Positions 14,641 to 26,086 of a stretch of DNA of 64,000 bases are shown here, piece after piece. Within the stretch, counting starts at the first letter, position 1. The number at the start of each line of letters is the position of its first letter. This DNA comes from Cherax quadricarinatus (Eukaryota > Arthropoda > Malacostraca > Decapoda > Parastacidae). The notes beneath the pieces are model-generated. The model worked only from the letters and a program-made list of their open reading frames with translations, ran no database searches and was not told the DNA's origin. A program made the position numbers and the translations under genes. Location of the stretch: positions 11,066,768 to 11,130,767 of the forward strand of contig NC_091390.1 in NCBI RefSeq assembly GCF_038502225.1, in the 5' to 3' direction.

Positions 14641-14900
14641 CAATGATCACAATATGGTTGAGTTTCAGGTTGTATCATGATTTACAAGATTCTCACTTAC
14701 AATATTGTCAAATTAAATACCAGTGTAGTTATAACTTATCATTGCTAGTGTCTACAAATATTGAAATTAAGAAATATTACATTGTTGATACAAGTTTTGC
14801 TTTTAATGGCGAAATTCTCTCAAAAATTTGTTATGTCAATGGGAAATCCTCTTTCACATATACATGGATTTTTTTATTTTTAAATCTGAGTACTAAATAG
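14641..14900 (+). pseudogene. Penelope-like RT relic
   Basis: An 85-residue frame contains FAFNGEILSKICYVNGKSS. It aligns by eye with [19 protein letters not shown] in the PLE RT at 60152-60450, the region of the conserved G-x-x-MG-x-P motif. The preceding residues (SLLVSTNIEIKKYYIVDT) also fit that domain. The MG-x-P core is degraded and nothing of the catalytic YxDD region follows. Old, truncated copy. Confidence 0.6.
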
Positions 14901-16560
14901 ATTTTTTTTTGGGGGAGGGAGATAGACCAGCTTTTAAGGTTTCAAACTGACCAGAAGAGACATTGTTGAGTTAATGTATATAAACCTTGTTTAATAGACC
15001 CGGCAAATTATTTCTTAAATTTGCTCAAATCAAAAGTCAAGGCAAAGCATCCATTGAGGAAAACACACCTTCACTAAAGTTTGAATCCTATCAGAAGATA
15101 CATTCTCTACTTATTGTTCAGAATCTAACAAATTAAAGTTTATATATAAACAGTGTTGGTAGACTGGCAAATTTACACTTCCACAACCCCCCCCCCCCAA
15201 AAAAAAAATCACCTTATTCATAAGATGCAACAGCCATTGTCATGTAGGGGGGTATTGGAATGTATAGGATATAAGTGGGGAATATGGGAGTAAGGGAGTA
15301 TGTCTAGGCAGGGGATAGGCAGGCGAGGTGGTAGGTAGGTATGATTAGCGGAGGTAGGTAGGTAATGTGAGGTCACTGGTGACTACACCTTTACCTCTCA
15401 TTACTCTACTCACCACACTACTCACCCTCTCACTACTTGAAATAAAAAATAAAAGAATAAATAACGGGGACAGTGAATATTACTATTCTACTCAGTTTAT
15501 TATTAAGTCTTTGTACGATAATATATCTTGGAACAGGAGTATATCAATGGGGTTTAGATAAATGGGGTGGTACACATAAGCAGTGAGACAGGGAACACAA
15601 TCAACTTGACCAAAATGAATGTAACTTACAATATAGTTCAGAGGACAGTTCACCACAGGTCACAAGACCTATACAGCACGAGTATTGCTCCAAGCCAGTA
15701 CTCTGCCCAGTGTCTCCAACAGTCTCCTCCAGAGACTTCAGCAGCCTTCTCCCTAGCCCTGCACCCCAGCAGCAGCTCCTCTCGAAGTCTCTCTGCTCAG
15801 AGCTCTGCACCCAGGCCAGAGCTCCGCACGAATCTCCTCTGCTCAGCTGTTCCTTGGGCTTATATGGTGGTCCAAGCACCCTCCACAATGAGGTGTGCAC
15901 ACGTGGTGTTGATCTGACGCCGAGGTCTGACGCCGTCCAGAACAAAAGACCTCAGTCTTAAGCCGAAAAGGTGTGGCTCTGACAGACGTTTGCCAAGGCA
16001 AGGTGTGACGATATAATTGGTTAAATTAGGTCTCCCCAGAGACCTCACAAGCCCAGTTGAACTACATCACACCATCTTGTGTCAGCATAGTTGCTGATCC
16101 CCTCATATGTGTTGTATAGCATATCATAATACCATCCATGTGTTTATATAGAAGATCCCTTTTAGGCCTGTGACTGTTTGTGTGACGTCACGGGATGCGC
16201 ATGTGTACGTTCGTACCTCTGCCTCCTTCTCAGTCGGCGCATAGACATCCAGCTAGGCAGTGACACGGCAAGGCTGGGCTCCATCTCCCATTACCACAGT
16301 CTGACAATATATCGTTACCATCCAACAAGTGTGTCTACCTTCAACCCTCGATATCTCCTTTTAAGAACCCCTACGACACTTGATGACATTCACAAGAGAC
16401 ACATGCCAATAATTTCCTAAAAAATAGCATATGAATTGGAAAGTAAAACTGAGAAAAATATAATCCACTAACATATATAATCTAACATTAATAACAATAA
16501 CGAGCTTATTTCTTTGTAAAGGTTACGATGTGTAATTACAATTTTGGTTTGCTAAGTACA
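14901..16560. other. Unassigned region
   Basis: Contains C-rich/A-rich runs near 15187-15208 and several short ORFs on both strands at 15567-16048 and 16178-16420 without recognisable domains. The stretch about 16070-16390 has a TATATAG-like box and a GTGACGTCACG palindrome near 16179. It could be part of an LTR or promoter, but I found no primer site or terminal repeats to support that. Confidence 0.35.
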
Positions 16561-16569
16561 AAGATAGAC

Positions 16570-16655
16570 ACTATCAGACCCTGATCCACCATGAAGCCTG
16601 GTCTCAGACCGAGCCGCGGGTTCGTTGTCCCCCGAAAATCTCTCCAGGTAAACAT
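16570..16655 (+). mobile_element. LINE 3'-end fragment (family L3), diverged
   Basis: Diverged copy of the L3 3' segment: ctgatccacc, a cctggtctcagaccgagc block, then ctctccaggtaaac. Strongly truncated. Confidence 0.6.
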
Positions 16656-16866
16656 ATACACGCATTATAACTAAGTTCCCTATTAACTGAGGGTAGATAA
16701 GCAATATCTCACAAATTAGAGCCAATTTGAAAACCTCCTGACATTTTCGAATTAGGAACTCTAAGATATTCCTGGAGTCCCTAATTCTCTTCATACCTTT
16801 TGTAATGTATACAGGAGAAGGGGTGAAAATGGAAACAAACACATGCAGTTTAATGTGATCCTTTAT

Positions 16867-16905
16867 TGACAACGTTTCGCCCACACAGTGGGCTTTTTCA
16901 AGTCA
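16867..16905 (-). ncRNA. Hammerhead ribozyme
   Basis: On the minus strand: TGAC (stem I), core UUGAAAA, stem II from GCCCAC/GUGGGC, core GAAAC, then GUU and GUCA closing stem I. Positions 3 and 8 are U and A instead of C and G, a compensatory pair. One extra A follows A9, as in every copy here. Stem III is only AC/GU, so it may need dimer formation. Confidence 0.8.
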
Positions 16906-17203
16906 CAAACAGATCTACCTGGGGTGGAAGGTACGGGAGTATTTATAGTCAGGTTCAGAATGTTGAGGTCAGGTGGAGAATGCTGCATCTGATGATCTAC
17001 CAGGTGGGGTTATAGTCTAATAACTCTATAACCGGGAGGGGTTATAGAGTCTAATAACTCTATAACCGAGTGGGGTTATGGAGTCTAATAACTCTGTAAC
17101 CCCACCCGGTAGATCATCAGATGCAGCATTCTCCACGTGACCTCAACATTCTGAACCTGACTGTAAATACTTACGTACCTTCCACCCCAGGTAGATCTGT
17201 TTG

Positions 17204-17242
17204 TGACTTGAAAAAGCCCACTATGTGGGCGAAACGTTGTCA
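17204..17242 (+). ncRNA. Hammerhead ribozyme
   Basis: Plus-strand partner of the minus-strand hammerhead at the left end of R1. Stem I TGAC/GTCA, core UUGAAAA, stem II GCCCAC/GUGGGC, core GAAAC, cleavage site predicted after GUU. U3-A8 pair retained. Confidence 0.82.
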
Positions 17243-17284
17243 AAAAAGGATCACATTAAACTGCATGTGTTAATGCTTCCAGGA

Positions 17285-17390
17285 GAAGGGGTTACTACCG
17301 CCTTGCTCCAGGAATTTTAGTCGCCTCTTACGACACGCATGGCTTACGGAGGAAGAATTCTGTTCCACTTCCCCATGGAGTTATTTTATG
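17285..17390 (+). repeat. Unclassified dispersed-repeat-like segment
   Basis: A non-coding segment with gcctcttacgacacgcatgg and acttccccatggag between R1 and the L4 fragment. I recall similar blocks in crustacean repeats but see no second copy in this window, so classification rests on memory only. Confidence 0.3.
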
Positions 17391-17394
17391 TAAG

Positions 17395-17825
17395 TAAACA
17401 AAGGTTGGAGGGACGGGGTAAAGAAGGTTTTGTGGGCGAGGGGCTTGGACTTCCATGTGTGAGCGTGTTAGGAGTGAATGGAGACGAATGGTTTTTGGGA
17501 CCTGTCGAGCTGTTGGAGTGTGAGCAGGGTAATATTTAGTGAAAGGATTCAGGGAAACCGGTTACTTTTATATAACCAGACTTGAGTCCTGGAAATGGGA
17601 AGTACAATGTCTGCACTCTAAAGGAGGGATTTGGGATATTAGCAGTTTTAGGGGTATATTATATATGCTTCTAAACTGTTGTATTCTGAGCACCTCTGCA
17701 AAAAAACAGTGATTATGTGTGAGTGAGGTGAAAGTGTTGAAAGTTGAAGATTGAGACATTCATCAAAATGATGAAAGTATTTTCTTTTTGGGTCACCCTG
17801 CCTCGGTGGGAGACGGTCGAATTAT
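17395..17825 (+). mobile_element. LINE 3' end (family L4)
   Basis: Matches, in opposite orientation, the 3' portion of the L4 copy at 25375-25872. It carries a decayed reading of the C-terminal GLDF block (gaggggcttggacttcc), gaatggagacgaatggtttt, a 3' UTR with cactctaaaggaggg, and the terminus gggtcaccctgcctcggtgg. RT is absent and the coding part is decayed. Confidence 0.7.
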
Positions 17826-18212
17826 TGGAAAAAAATGAGTAGTCAATGCAGAACTGATAAGGGAACATTAGCACTTGTAAATTATTCCAAGAACTATCTC
17901 CCAGTTACTGTTGATAATATTGATATTATTGATAACATTGCACTAGGAACCTGCTGGTTCTGGATTTTAAATACACGAGAACATGGAATTTAATCGCTTA
18001 CTAAACTCGTGATAAGTATAACTCCCCCAAAAATTGAGTTTCGAGTTATTTTTATTGTTTTCATGAAAGATATTTATTAAAAAGATTACTGCAGTCGAAT
18101 AAGAAAAACATTGTTATTAATTGCAATTTGCTACGGGACAAGATAACAGAGAGATAAAGCAACCTACGCCGTTCTATAATAAACGAAAAGTTTGCTCTAA
18201 ATAAGACTGATT
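17826..18212. other. Unassigned AT-rich spacer
   Basis: No gene, repeat family or RNA recognised. Confidence 0.5.
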
Positions 18213-18252
18213 ATTGAATTTAAGACACATGTGCAACATCTGGGTATCTTCA

Positions 18253-18291
18253 TTGTAGACGTTTCGCCCTCCAGTGGCTTTATCAATACAA
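18253..18291 (-). ncRNA. Hammerhead ribozyme
   Basis: Minus strand: UUGUA stem I, core UUGAUAA, stem II beginning GCC and ending GGC, GAAAC, GUC then UACAA closing stem I with five perfect pairs. Cleavage triplet GUC. U3-A8 instead of C3-G8. Confidence 0.84.
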
Positions 18292-18710
18292 ATTCCAGGA
18301 CATAACTTGAAGACAGTAGAACTATGTACAGAAGATGAGGTAATCAGTCCCTCATGTGTCTTAATTTCATCTTGTCGGTATTGTATACCATTCTTCTACA
18401 ACTTGTCAGACACTGCAACATCATAGAATCTTGATTCTGAGGACATGTACATAACCTTCACGACTACGACAACTACTACTACAACTAACCCATCTCTTCG
18501 GGAAGGACCTACTTCCACTGGGGAATCCCGCCTACCAGTGACTATGCCCTCGTCTGCTTCACCTGACGTTACTATATAAGCGCCAGGATCCTTTCTTCTG
18601 CTTCAGAATCTCCACGACTATGGTGCTCTTCGCACCTACTGCTAGGTTGAGGGACTGATTACCTCATCTTCTGTACATAGTTCTAGTGTCTTCAAGTTAT
18701 GTCCTGGAAT

Positions 18711-18749
18711 TTGTATTGATAAAGCCACTGGATGGCGAAACGTCTACAA
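18711..18749 (+). ncRNA. Hammerhead ribozyme
   Basis: UUGUA/UACAA stem I, UUGAUAA core, GCCACUGGAUGGC stem II, GAAAC core, GUC cleavage triplet. Followed by aataagatacccagatg, the standard 3' context of this subfamily. Confidence 0.85.
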
Positions 18750-19064
18750 TAAGATACCCAGATGTTGCACATGTGTCTTAATCTCATCTTGTCGGTATTA
18801 TATAACATTCTTGTACAAGACTGATTATTGTCCAAATTTGATGCTGATGGAATAAGATATTCAAATATTATCACGTCAAAAAACAATATATATTTTCATA
18901 TTTAAATAAATTTGACAAAATGGCACCTACACAGGCCGGAATCACTCCCCAAAAAATTTCTAATTGAGATACACGAGTGTGTAATGTCTGAAATTGATCA
19001 GGAAAAGCATTCCTCGCTTATTTAAAAGAAATCGAGACACATGTGCAACATCTGGGTATGTTTA

Positions 19065-19103
19065 TTATAGACGTTTGGCCATCCAGTGGTTTTATCAGTA
19101 CAA
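19065..19103 (-). ncRNA. Degenerate hammerhead ribozyme
   Basis: The minus-strand core reads CUGAUAA and CCAAAC. The 3-8 pair is C-A (unpaired) and G12 is changed to C, so activity is unlikely. It serves as an internal negative example. Confidence 0.7.
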
Positions 19104-19216
19104 ATTCTAGGACATAATCTGAAGACAGAACTATATACAGAAGATGAGGTAGTCAGTCCCTCAGTCTTGGAGTTGGTGTGTAGAACACCGTGGTTGTAGA
19201 GATTCTGTCCTAGAAT

Positions 19217-19255
19217 CTGTATTGATAAAGCCACTGGAGGGCGAAACGTCTACAA
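19217..19255 (+). ncRNA. Hammerhead ribozyme
   Basis: Stem I TGTA/TACA, core UUGAUAA, GCC...GGC stem II, GAAAC and GUC triplet. Appears intact although its inverted partner at 19065 is mutated. Confidence 0.82.
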
Positions 19256-19318
19256 TAAAGATACCCAGATGTTGCACATGTGCTTAAATTTTTATCTTGT
19301 CTGTATCGTCTCACGAAA

Positions 19319-19445
19319 TCGTAATGACACGATTGCAAACAAACCATACCACGGGCGGGGATAGAACCCGCGATCAGAGTTTTGCGACTGATCGCGGGTT
19401 CTATTCCCGCCCGTGGTATGGTTTGTTTGTAAAGTCTCACCACTG
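19319..19445. mobile_element. tRNA-like dispersed repeat as a hairpin
   Basis: Inverted copies of aaccataccacgggcgggg and of the sequence through gcgatcag meet around 19378-19390. The right half contains gcgggttctattcccgc, resembling a tRNA T-arm. Same family as 14505, 26087, 46155 and 55070. Confidence 0.65.
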
Positions 19446-19636
19446 TTGATAACCAATTGCTCCTTGATAACCAACTTTTCCTACACAAACTGGCCATTAT
19501 CTTGCATGCAAGTTGCACCAGCAATTAATTACTGAAATCATTCAGAAGTATACCCAATAATATTTAATGACATTTCTTAGAATAACTGTAACATTAAAAA
19601 TTATAACATGTGTAGTGTATGGACGCTTGTAACACT

Positions 19637-22543
19637 GAGAGAAATGTATCTCCCACTGTACTCACACTGAGAGATAGTTTAAATGTATCTCCCACTGTAC
19701 TCACACTGAGAGATAGTTTAAATGTATCTCCCACTGTACTCACACTGAGAGATAGTTTAAATGTATTTCCCACTGTACTCACACTGAAAGATAGTTTAAA
19801 TGTATCTCCCACTGTACTCTGAGAGATAGTTTAAATGTATCTCCCACTGTACTCACACTGAGAGATAGTTTAAATGTATCTCCCACTGTACTCACACTGA
19901 GAGATAGTTTAAATGTATCTCCCACTGTACTCACACTGAGAGATAGTTTAAATGTATTTCCCACTGTACTCACACTGAAAGATAGTTTAAATGTATCTCC
20001 CACTGTACTCTGAGAGATAGTTTAAATGTATCTCCCACTGTACTCACACTGAGAGATAGTTTAAATGTATCTCCCACTGTACTCACACTGAGAGATAGTT
20101 TAAATGTATCTCCCACTGTACTCACACTGAGAGATAGTTTAAATGTATCTCCCACTGTACTCACACTGAGAGATAGTTTAAATGTATCTCCCACTGTACT
20201 CACACTGAGAGATAGTTTAAATGTATCTCCCACTGTACTCACACTGAGAGATAGTTTAAATGTATTTCCCACTGTACTCACACTGAAAGATAGTTTAAAT
20301 GTATCTCCCACTGTACTCTGAGAGATAGTTTAAATGTATCTCCCACTGTACTCACACTGAGAGATAGTTTAAATGTATCTCCCACTGTACTCTGAGAGAT
20401 AGTTTAAATGTATCTCCCACTGTACTCACACTGAGAGATAGTTTAAATGTGTCTCCCACTGTACTCACACTGAGAGATAGTTTAAATGTATCTCCCACTG
20501 TACTCACACTGAGAGATAGTTTAAATGTATCTCTTACTGTAATCACACTGAGAGATAGTTTAAACGTATCTCCCACTGTACTCACACTGAGAGATAGTTT
20601 AAATGTATCTCCCACTGTACTCACACTGAGAGATAGTTTAAATGTATCTCCCACTGTACTCACACTGAGAGATAGTTTAAATGTATCTCCCACTGTACTC
20701 ACACTGAGAGATAGTTTAAATGTGTCTCCCACTGTACTCACACTGAGAGATAGTTTAAATGTATCTCCCACTGTACTCACACTGAGAGATAGTTTAAATG
20801 TATCTCCCACTGTACTCACACCGAGAGATAGTTTAAATGTATCTCCCACTGTACTCTGAGAGATAGTTTAAATGTATCTCCCACTGTACTCACACTGAGA
20901 GATAGTTTAAATGTATCTCCCACTGTACTCCGAGAGATAGTTTAAATGTATCTCCCACTGTACCCACACTGAGAGATAGTTTAAATGTATCTCCCACTGT
21001 ACTCACACTGAGAGATAGTTTAAATGTATCTCCCACTGTACCCACACTGAGAGATAGTTTAAATGTATCTCCCACTGTACTCACACTGAGAGATAGTTTA
21101 AATGTATCTCCCACTGTACCCACACTGAGAGATAGTTTAAATGTATCTCCAACTGTACTCACACTGAGAGATTAGTTTAACTGTATCTCCCACTGTACTC
21201 ACACTGAGAGATAGTTTAAATGTATCTCCCACTGTACTCTGAGAGATAGTTTAAATGTATCTCCCACTGTACTCACATTGAGAGATAGTTTAAATGTATC
21301 TCCCACTGTACTCTGAGAGATAGTTTAAATATATCTCCCACTGTACTCACACTGAGAGATAGTTTAAATGTATCCCCCACTGTACTCACACTGAGAGATA
21401 GTTTAAATGTATCTCCCACTGTACTCACACTGAGAGATAGTTTAAATGTATCTCCCACTCTACTCACACCGAGAGATAGTTTAAATTTATCTCCCACTGT
21501 ACTCGGAGAGATAGTTTAAATGTATCTCCCACTGTACTCACAATGAGAGATAGTTTAAATATATCTCCCACTGTACTCACACTGAGAGATAGTTTAAATG
21601 TATCTCCCACTCTACTCACACCGAGAGATAGTTTAAATGTATCTCCCACTGTACTCCGAGAGATAGTTTAAATGTATCTCCCACTGTACCCACACTGAGA
21701 GATAGTTTAAATGTATCTCCCACTGTACTCACACTGAGAGATAGTTTAAATGTATCTCCCACTGTACCCACACTGAGAGATAGTTTAAATGTATCTCCCA
21801 CTGTACTCACACTGAGAGATAGTTTAAATGTATCTCCCACTGTACCCACACTGAGAGATAGTTTAAATGTATCTCCAACTGTACTCACACTGAGAGATAG
21901 TTTAAATGTATCTCCCACTGTACTCACACTGAGAGATAGTTTAAATGTATCTCCCACTGTACTCTGAGAGATAGTTTAAATGTATCTCCCACTGTACTCA
22001 CACTGAGAGATAGTTTAAATGTATCTCCCACTGTACTCTGAGAGATAGTTTAAATATATCTCCCACTGTACTCACACTGAGAGATAGTTTAAATGTATCC
22101 CCCACTGTACTCACACTGAGAGATAGTTTAAATGTATCTCCCACTGTACTCACACTGAGAGATAGTTTAAATGTATCTCCCACTCTACTCACACCGAGAG
22201 ATAGTTTAAATTTATCTCCCACTGTACTCGGAGAGATAGTTTAAATGTATCTCCCACTGTACTCACAATGAGAGATAGTTTAAATATATCTCCCACTGTA
22301 CTCACACTGAGAGATAGTTTAAATGTATCTCCCACTCTACTCACACCGAGAGATAGTTTAAATGTATCACCCACTGTACTCTGAGAGATAGTTTAAATGT
22401 ATCTCCCACTGTACTCACACTGAGAGATAGTTTAAATGTATCTCCCACTGTACTCTGAGAGATAGTTTAAATGTATCTCCCACTGTACTCTGAGAGATAG
22501 TTTAAATATATCTCCCACTGTACTCACACTGAGAGATAGTTTA
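19637..22543. repeat. Minisatellite, 39-bp unit with 35-bp variants, 2.9 kb
   Basis: About 75 units carrying gtatctcccactgtactc and gagagatagtttaaat. The 35-bp variant lacks four bases (acac). Higher-order structure is clear: a block of about 725 bp around 20920-21645 is repeated at about 21646-22370, and blocks of about 190 bp repeat at the left end. Because 39 is a multiple of three it yields spurious open frames on both strands. Confidence 0.97.
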
Positions 22544-22660
22544 CATCCAGTCTGTAAGAAAAGGTTTAGTTTACAGGTGATATACAGCACAATTCAATAG
22601 TCTAACTCCAATAAACTGACGAACTTCTGATACTCCTCAAGATATAACAACAGAGTAATT

Positions 22661-23505
22661 GTGTTGTCTCCTGGAGAGACAGTTCTCAGTGGCTGTTGGT
22701 CGACGTCGTGTTGTCTCCTGGAGAGACAGTTCTCAGTGGCTGTTGGTCGACGTCGTGTTGTCTCCTGGAGAGACAGTTCTCAGTGGCTGTTGGTCGACGT
22801 CGTGTTGTCTCCTGGAGAGACAGTTCTCAGTGGCTGTTGGTCGACGTCGTGTTGTCTCCTGGAGAGACAGTTCTCAGTGGCTGTTGGTCGACGTCGTGTT
22901 GTCTCCTGGAGAGACAGTTCTCAGTGGCTGTTGGTCGACGTCGTGTTGTCTCCTGGAGAGACAGTTCTCAGTGGCTGTTGGTCGACGTCGTGTTGTCTCC
23001 TGGAGAGACAGTTCTCAGTGGCTGTTGGTCGACGTCGTGTTGTCTCCTGGAGAGACAGTTCTCAGTGGCTGTTGGTCGACGTCGTGTTGTCTCCTGGAGA
23101 GACAGTTCTCAGTGGCTGTTGGTCGACGTCGTGTTGTCTCCTGGAGAGACAGTTCTCAGTGGCTGTTGGTCGACGTCGTGTTGTCTCCTGGAGAGACAGT
23201 TCTCAGTGGCTGTTGGTCGACGTCGTGTTGTCTCCTGGAGAGACAGTTCTCAGTGGCTGTTGGTCGACGTCGTGTTGTCTCCTGGAGAGACAGTTCTCAG
23301 TGGCTGTTGGTCGACGTCGTGTTGTCTCCTGGAGAGACAGTTCTCAGTGGCTGTTGGTCGACGTCGTGTTGTCTCCTGGAGAGACAGTTCTCAGTGGCTG
23401 TTGGTCGACGTCGTGTTGTCTCCAGGACAGACAGTTCTCAGTGGCTGTTGGTCGACGTCGTGTTGTTTCCTGGAGAGACAGTTCTCAGTGGCTGTTGGTC
23501 GACGT
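22661..23505. repeat. Minisatellite, 47-bp unit
   Basis: About 18 nearly identical copies containing gttgtctcctggagagacag, then gttctcagtggctgttgg and tcgacgtc. Very low divergence implies recent amplification or gene-conversion-like homogenisation. It passes directly into the 51-bp array, sharing a core of about 26 bp. Confidence 0.97.
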
Positions 23506-24958
23506 CCCACTGTGTCTGGAACCTGACTTACGTTCTCAGTGGCTGTTGGTCGACGTCCCACTGTGTCTGGAACCTGACTTACGTTCTCAGTGGCTGTTGG
23601 TCGACGTCCCACTGTGTCTGGAACCTGACTTACGTTCTCAGTGGCTGTTGGTCGACGTCCCACTGTGTCTGGAACCTGACTTACGTTCTCAGTGGCTGTT
23701 GGTCGACGTCCCACTGTGTCTGGAACCTGACTTACGTTCTCAGTGGCTGTTGGTCGACGTCCCACTGTGTCTGGAACCTGACTTACGTTCTCAGTGGCTG
23801 TTGGTCGACGTCCCACTGTGTCTGGAACCTGACTTACGTTCTCAGTGGCTGTTGGTCGACGTCCCACTGTGTCTGGAACCTGACTTACGTTCTCAGTGGC
23901 TGTTGGTCGACGTCCCACTGTGTCTGGAACCTGACTTACGTTCTCAGTGGCTGTTGGTCGACGTCCCACTGTGTCTGGAACCTGACTTACGTTCTCAGTG
24001 GCTGTTGGTCGACGTCCCACTGTGTCTGGAACCTGACTTACGTTCTCAGTGGCTGTTGGTCGACGTCCCACTGTGTCTGGAACCTGACTTACGTTCTCAG
24101 TGGCTGTTGGTCGACGTCCCACTGTGTCTGGAAGCTGACTTACGTTCTCAGTGGCTGTTGGTCGACGTCCCACTGTGTCTGGAACCTGACTTACGTTCTC
24201 AGTGGCTGTTGGTCGACGTCCCACTGTGTCTGGAACCTGACTTACGTTCTCAGTGGCTGTTGGTCGACGTCCCACTGTGTCTGGAACCTGACTTACGTTC
24301 TCAGTGGCTGTTGGTCGACGTCCCACTGTGTCTGGAACCTGACTTACGTTCTCAGTGGCTGTTGGTCGACGTCCCACTGTGTCTGGAACCTGACTTACGT
24401 TCTCAGTGGCTGTTGGTCGACGTCCCACTGTGTCTGGAACCTGACTTACGTTCTCAGTGGCTGTTGGTCGACGTCCCACTGTGTCTGGAACCTGACTTAC
24501 GTTCTCAGTGGCTGTTGGTCGACGTCCCACTGTGTCTGGAACCTGACTTACGTTCTCAGTGGCTGTTGATCGACGTCCCACTGTGTCTGGAACCTGACTT
24601 ACGTTCTCAGTGGCTGTTGGTCGACGTCCCACTGTGTCTGGAACCTGACTTACGTTCTCAGTGGCTGTTGGTCGACGTCCCACTGTGTCTGGAACCTGAC
24701 TTACGTTCTCAGTGGCTGTTGGTCGACGTCCCACTGTGTCTGGAACCTGACTTACGTTCTCAGTGGCTGTTGGTCGACGTCCCACTGTGTCTGGAACCTG
24801 ACTTACGTTCTCAGTGGCTGTTGGTCGACGTCCCACTGTGTCTGGAACCTGACTTACGTTCTCAGTGGCTGTTGGTCGACGTCCCACTGTGTCTGGAACC
24901 TGACTTACGTTCTCAGTGGCTGTTGGTCGACGTCCCACTGTGTCTGGAACCTGACTTA
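23506..24958. repeat. Minisatellite, 51-bp unit
   Basis: About 28 copies with the same core (gttctcagtggctgttgg, tcgacgtc) joined to a different partner, ccactgtgtctggaacctg. Only a few substitutions across 1.45 kb (for example near 24132 and 24569). Period divisible by three, so long open frames arise in several frames and are not genes. Confidence 0.97.
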
Positions 24959-25276
24959 CAATATATTCTCTTTAATCTTTCTAACCCATACGCATCTAGT
25001 ATTTAAAACAGAAAAAGAGATATATACAAGAAAAATTTCCTTTATTTTCTAACAGTGCAAAACTAAGTTGAAAAAAGTGCCAGGTGAATAAAGAAAGTAA
25101 ATAAACAAGGGAAAGCAGAGAGAGAATAAAAGGGGAATATTAAGGCAGCGAATGATAATTCATATTGCACACAAACAACATGGAAAAACATTGTGAAATT
25201 GGAGTAGTATCTTTCGACCTCCAACTGAGTCCCTCTTCAGCAGACATATATATGCAAAGAGATTTCTGTGTGAATA

Positions 25277-25279
<3 letters not shown>
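24959..25279. other. Unassigned AT-rich spacer
   Basis: No gene or element recognised. A short segment near 25200-25250 (ctccaactgagtccctcttc) resembles 29704-29740 (ctccaactgaggccctctta), suggesting an unidentified dispersed repeat. Confidence 0.45.
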
Positions 25280-25363
<84 letters not shown>

Positions 25364-25374
25364 TATTTATTATT
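25280..25374. repeat. (TA)n microsatellite
   Basis: TA tract with one TATG interruption at the 3' end of the minus-strand L4 LINE fragment. It may be its tail. Confidence 0.95.
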
Positions 25375-25872
25375 TATTATCACACTGGCCGATTCCCACC
25401 AAGGCAGGGTGGCCCGAAAAAGAAAAACTTTCACCATCATTCACTCCATCACTGTCTTGCCAGAAGGGTGCTTTACACTACAGTTTTTAAACTGCAACAT
25501 TAACACCCCTCCTTCAGAGTGCAGGCACTGTACTTCCCATCTCCAGGACTCAAGTCCGGCCTGCCGGTTTCCCTGAATCCCTTCATAAATGTTACTTTGC
25601 TCACACTCCAACAGCACGTCAAGTATTAAAAACCATTTGTCTCCATTCACTCCTATCAAACACGCTCATGCATGCCTGCTGGAAGTCCAAGCCCCTCGCA
25701 CACAAAACCTCCTTTACCCCCTCCCTCCAACCTTTCCTAGGCCGACCCCTACCCCGCCTTCCTTCCACTACAGACTGATACACTCTTGAAGTCATTCTGT
25801 TTCGCTCCATTCTCTCTACATGTCCGAACCACCTCAACAACCCTTCCTCAGCCCTCTGGACAACAGTTTTAT
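25375..25872 (-). pseudogene. LINE 3' portion (family L4), RT C-terminus
   Basis: The minus-strand frame 25840-25619 encodes LRWFGHVERMERNRM, GRRGRGRPRKGW, VKEVLCARGLDF and ends MVFNT. The LRWFGHVxRM plus GRPRxxW signature is widely seen at the C-terminus of non-LTR RTs annotated as endonuclease-reverse transcriptase. The 3' UTR runs to 25375. The catalytic RT domain is absent (5' truncation at a TA tract). Confidence 0.82.
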
Positions 25873-25915
25873 ATATATATATATTTATATATATATATTT
25901 ATATATATTTATATA

Positions 25916-25957
<42 letters not shown>

Positions 25958-25972
25958 CATATGTATATACTA
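25873..25972. repeat. (TA)n / TATATT microsatellite
   Basis: TA tract with TATATATT and TATG interruptions at the truncation point of the L4 fragment. Confidence 0.93.
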
Positions 25973-26004
25973 GGACAAAGCTGGACGTTAGTCAGGAAGT
26001 GGTA

Positions 26005-26086
26005 TTACCTGGAGTTTATCTGGAGTTTATCTGGAGAGAGTTCCTGGGGTCAATGCCTCCGCGGCCCGGTCTGTGACCAGGCCTCA
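26005..26086 (-). mobile_element. LINE 3'-end fragment (family L3)
   Basis: In minus-strand sense: a ccaggcctggtcacagaccg-like block, then cgcggaggcattgacc, then repeated ctccagataaa. About 80 bp only, abutting the tRNA-like repeat at 26087. Confidence 0.65.

Larger units (their letters stand above)
16825..17279. mobile_element. Hammerhead retroelement R1 (U3-A8 type)
   Basis: Bounded by an exact 13-bp target-site duplication, caggagaaggggt, at 16812-16824 and 17280-17292. The left end (minus sense) and right end (plus sense) are inverted copies of one sequence, each holding a hammerhead ribozyme. The middle (17010-17100) is a run of small hairpins built from taactctataacc and its complement. 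A TATAAATA-like box lies on the minus strand at 16940-16947. No ORF. Likely a non-autonomous PLE derivative (retrozyme-like). Confidence 0.8.
18227..18816. mobile_element. Hammerhead retroelement R2 (U3-A8 type)
   Basis: Exact 14-bp target-site duplication aagactgattattg at 18213-18226 and 18817-18830. The left arm (18227-about 18360) is the inverted copy of the right arm (about 18648-18795). The unique middle includes ccttcacgactacgac and a TATATAAG box at 18573-18580, about 130 bp upstream of the plus-strand hammerhead. Ends with the family terminus cttgtcggtatta. No ORF. Confidence 0.83.
19032..19310. mobile_element. Hammerhead retroelement R3 (short, degenerate)
   Basis: Same family as R2: left inverted arm with gacacatgtgcaacatctgg and right arm with cagatgttgcacatgtg. 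The middle is shorter and lacks the TATA-bearing segment. I found no clear target duplication. The left ribozyme carries core mutations. Confidence 0.72.

Noticed and set aside
15567..15961. Ser/Pro-rich host ORFs on both strands
   Set aside because: Overlapping frames on opposite strands, no domain, no splice context; likely chance.
16070..16390. Solo LTR of a Gypsy-like element
   Set aside because: A TATA-like box and a GTGACGTCAC palindrome exist, but no primer-binding site, paired LTR, TG...CA ends or target duplication could be shown.
22659..25006. Open frames of 276-781 codons on both strands
   Set aside because: Artefacts of the 47/51-bp minisatellites; simultaneous open frames on both strands and no codon signal.
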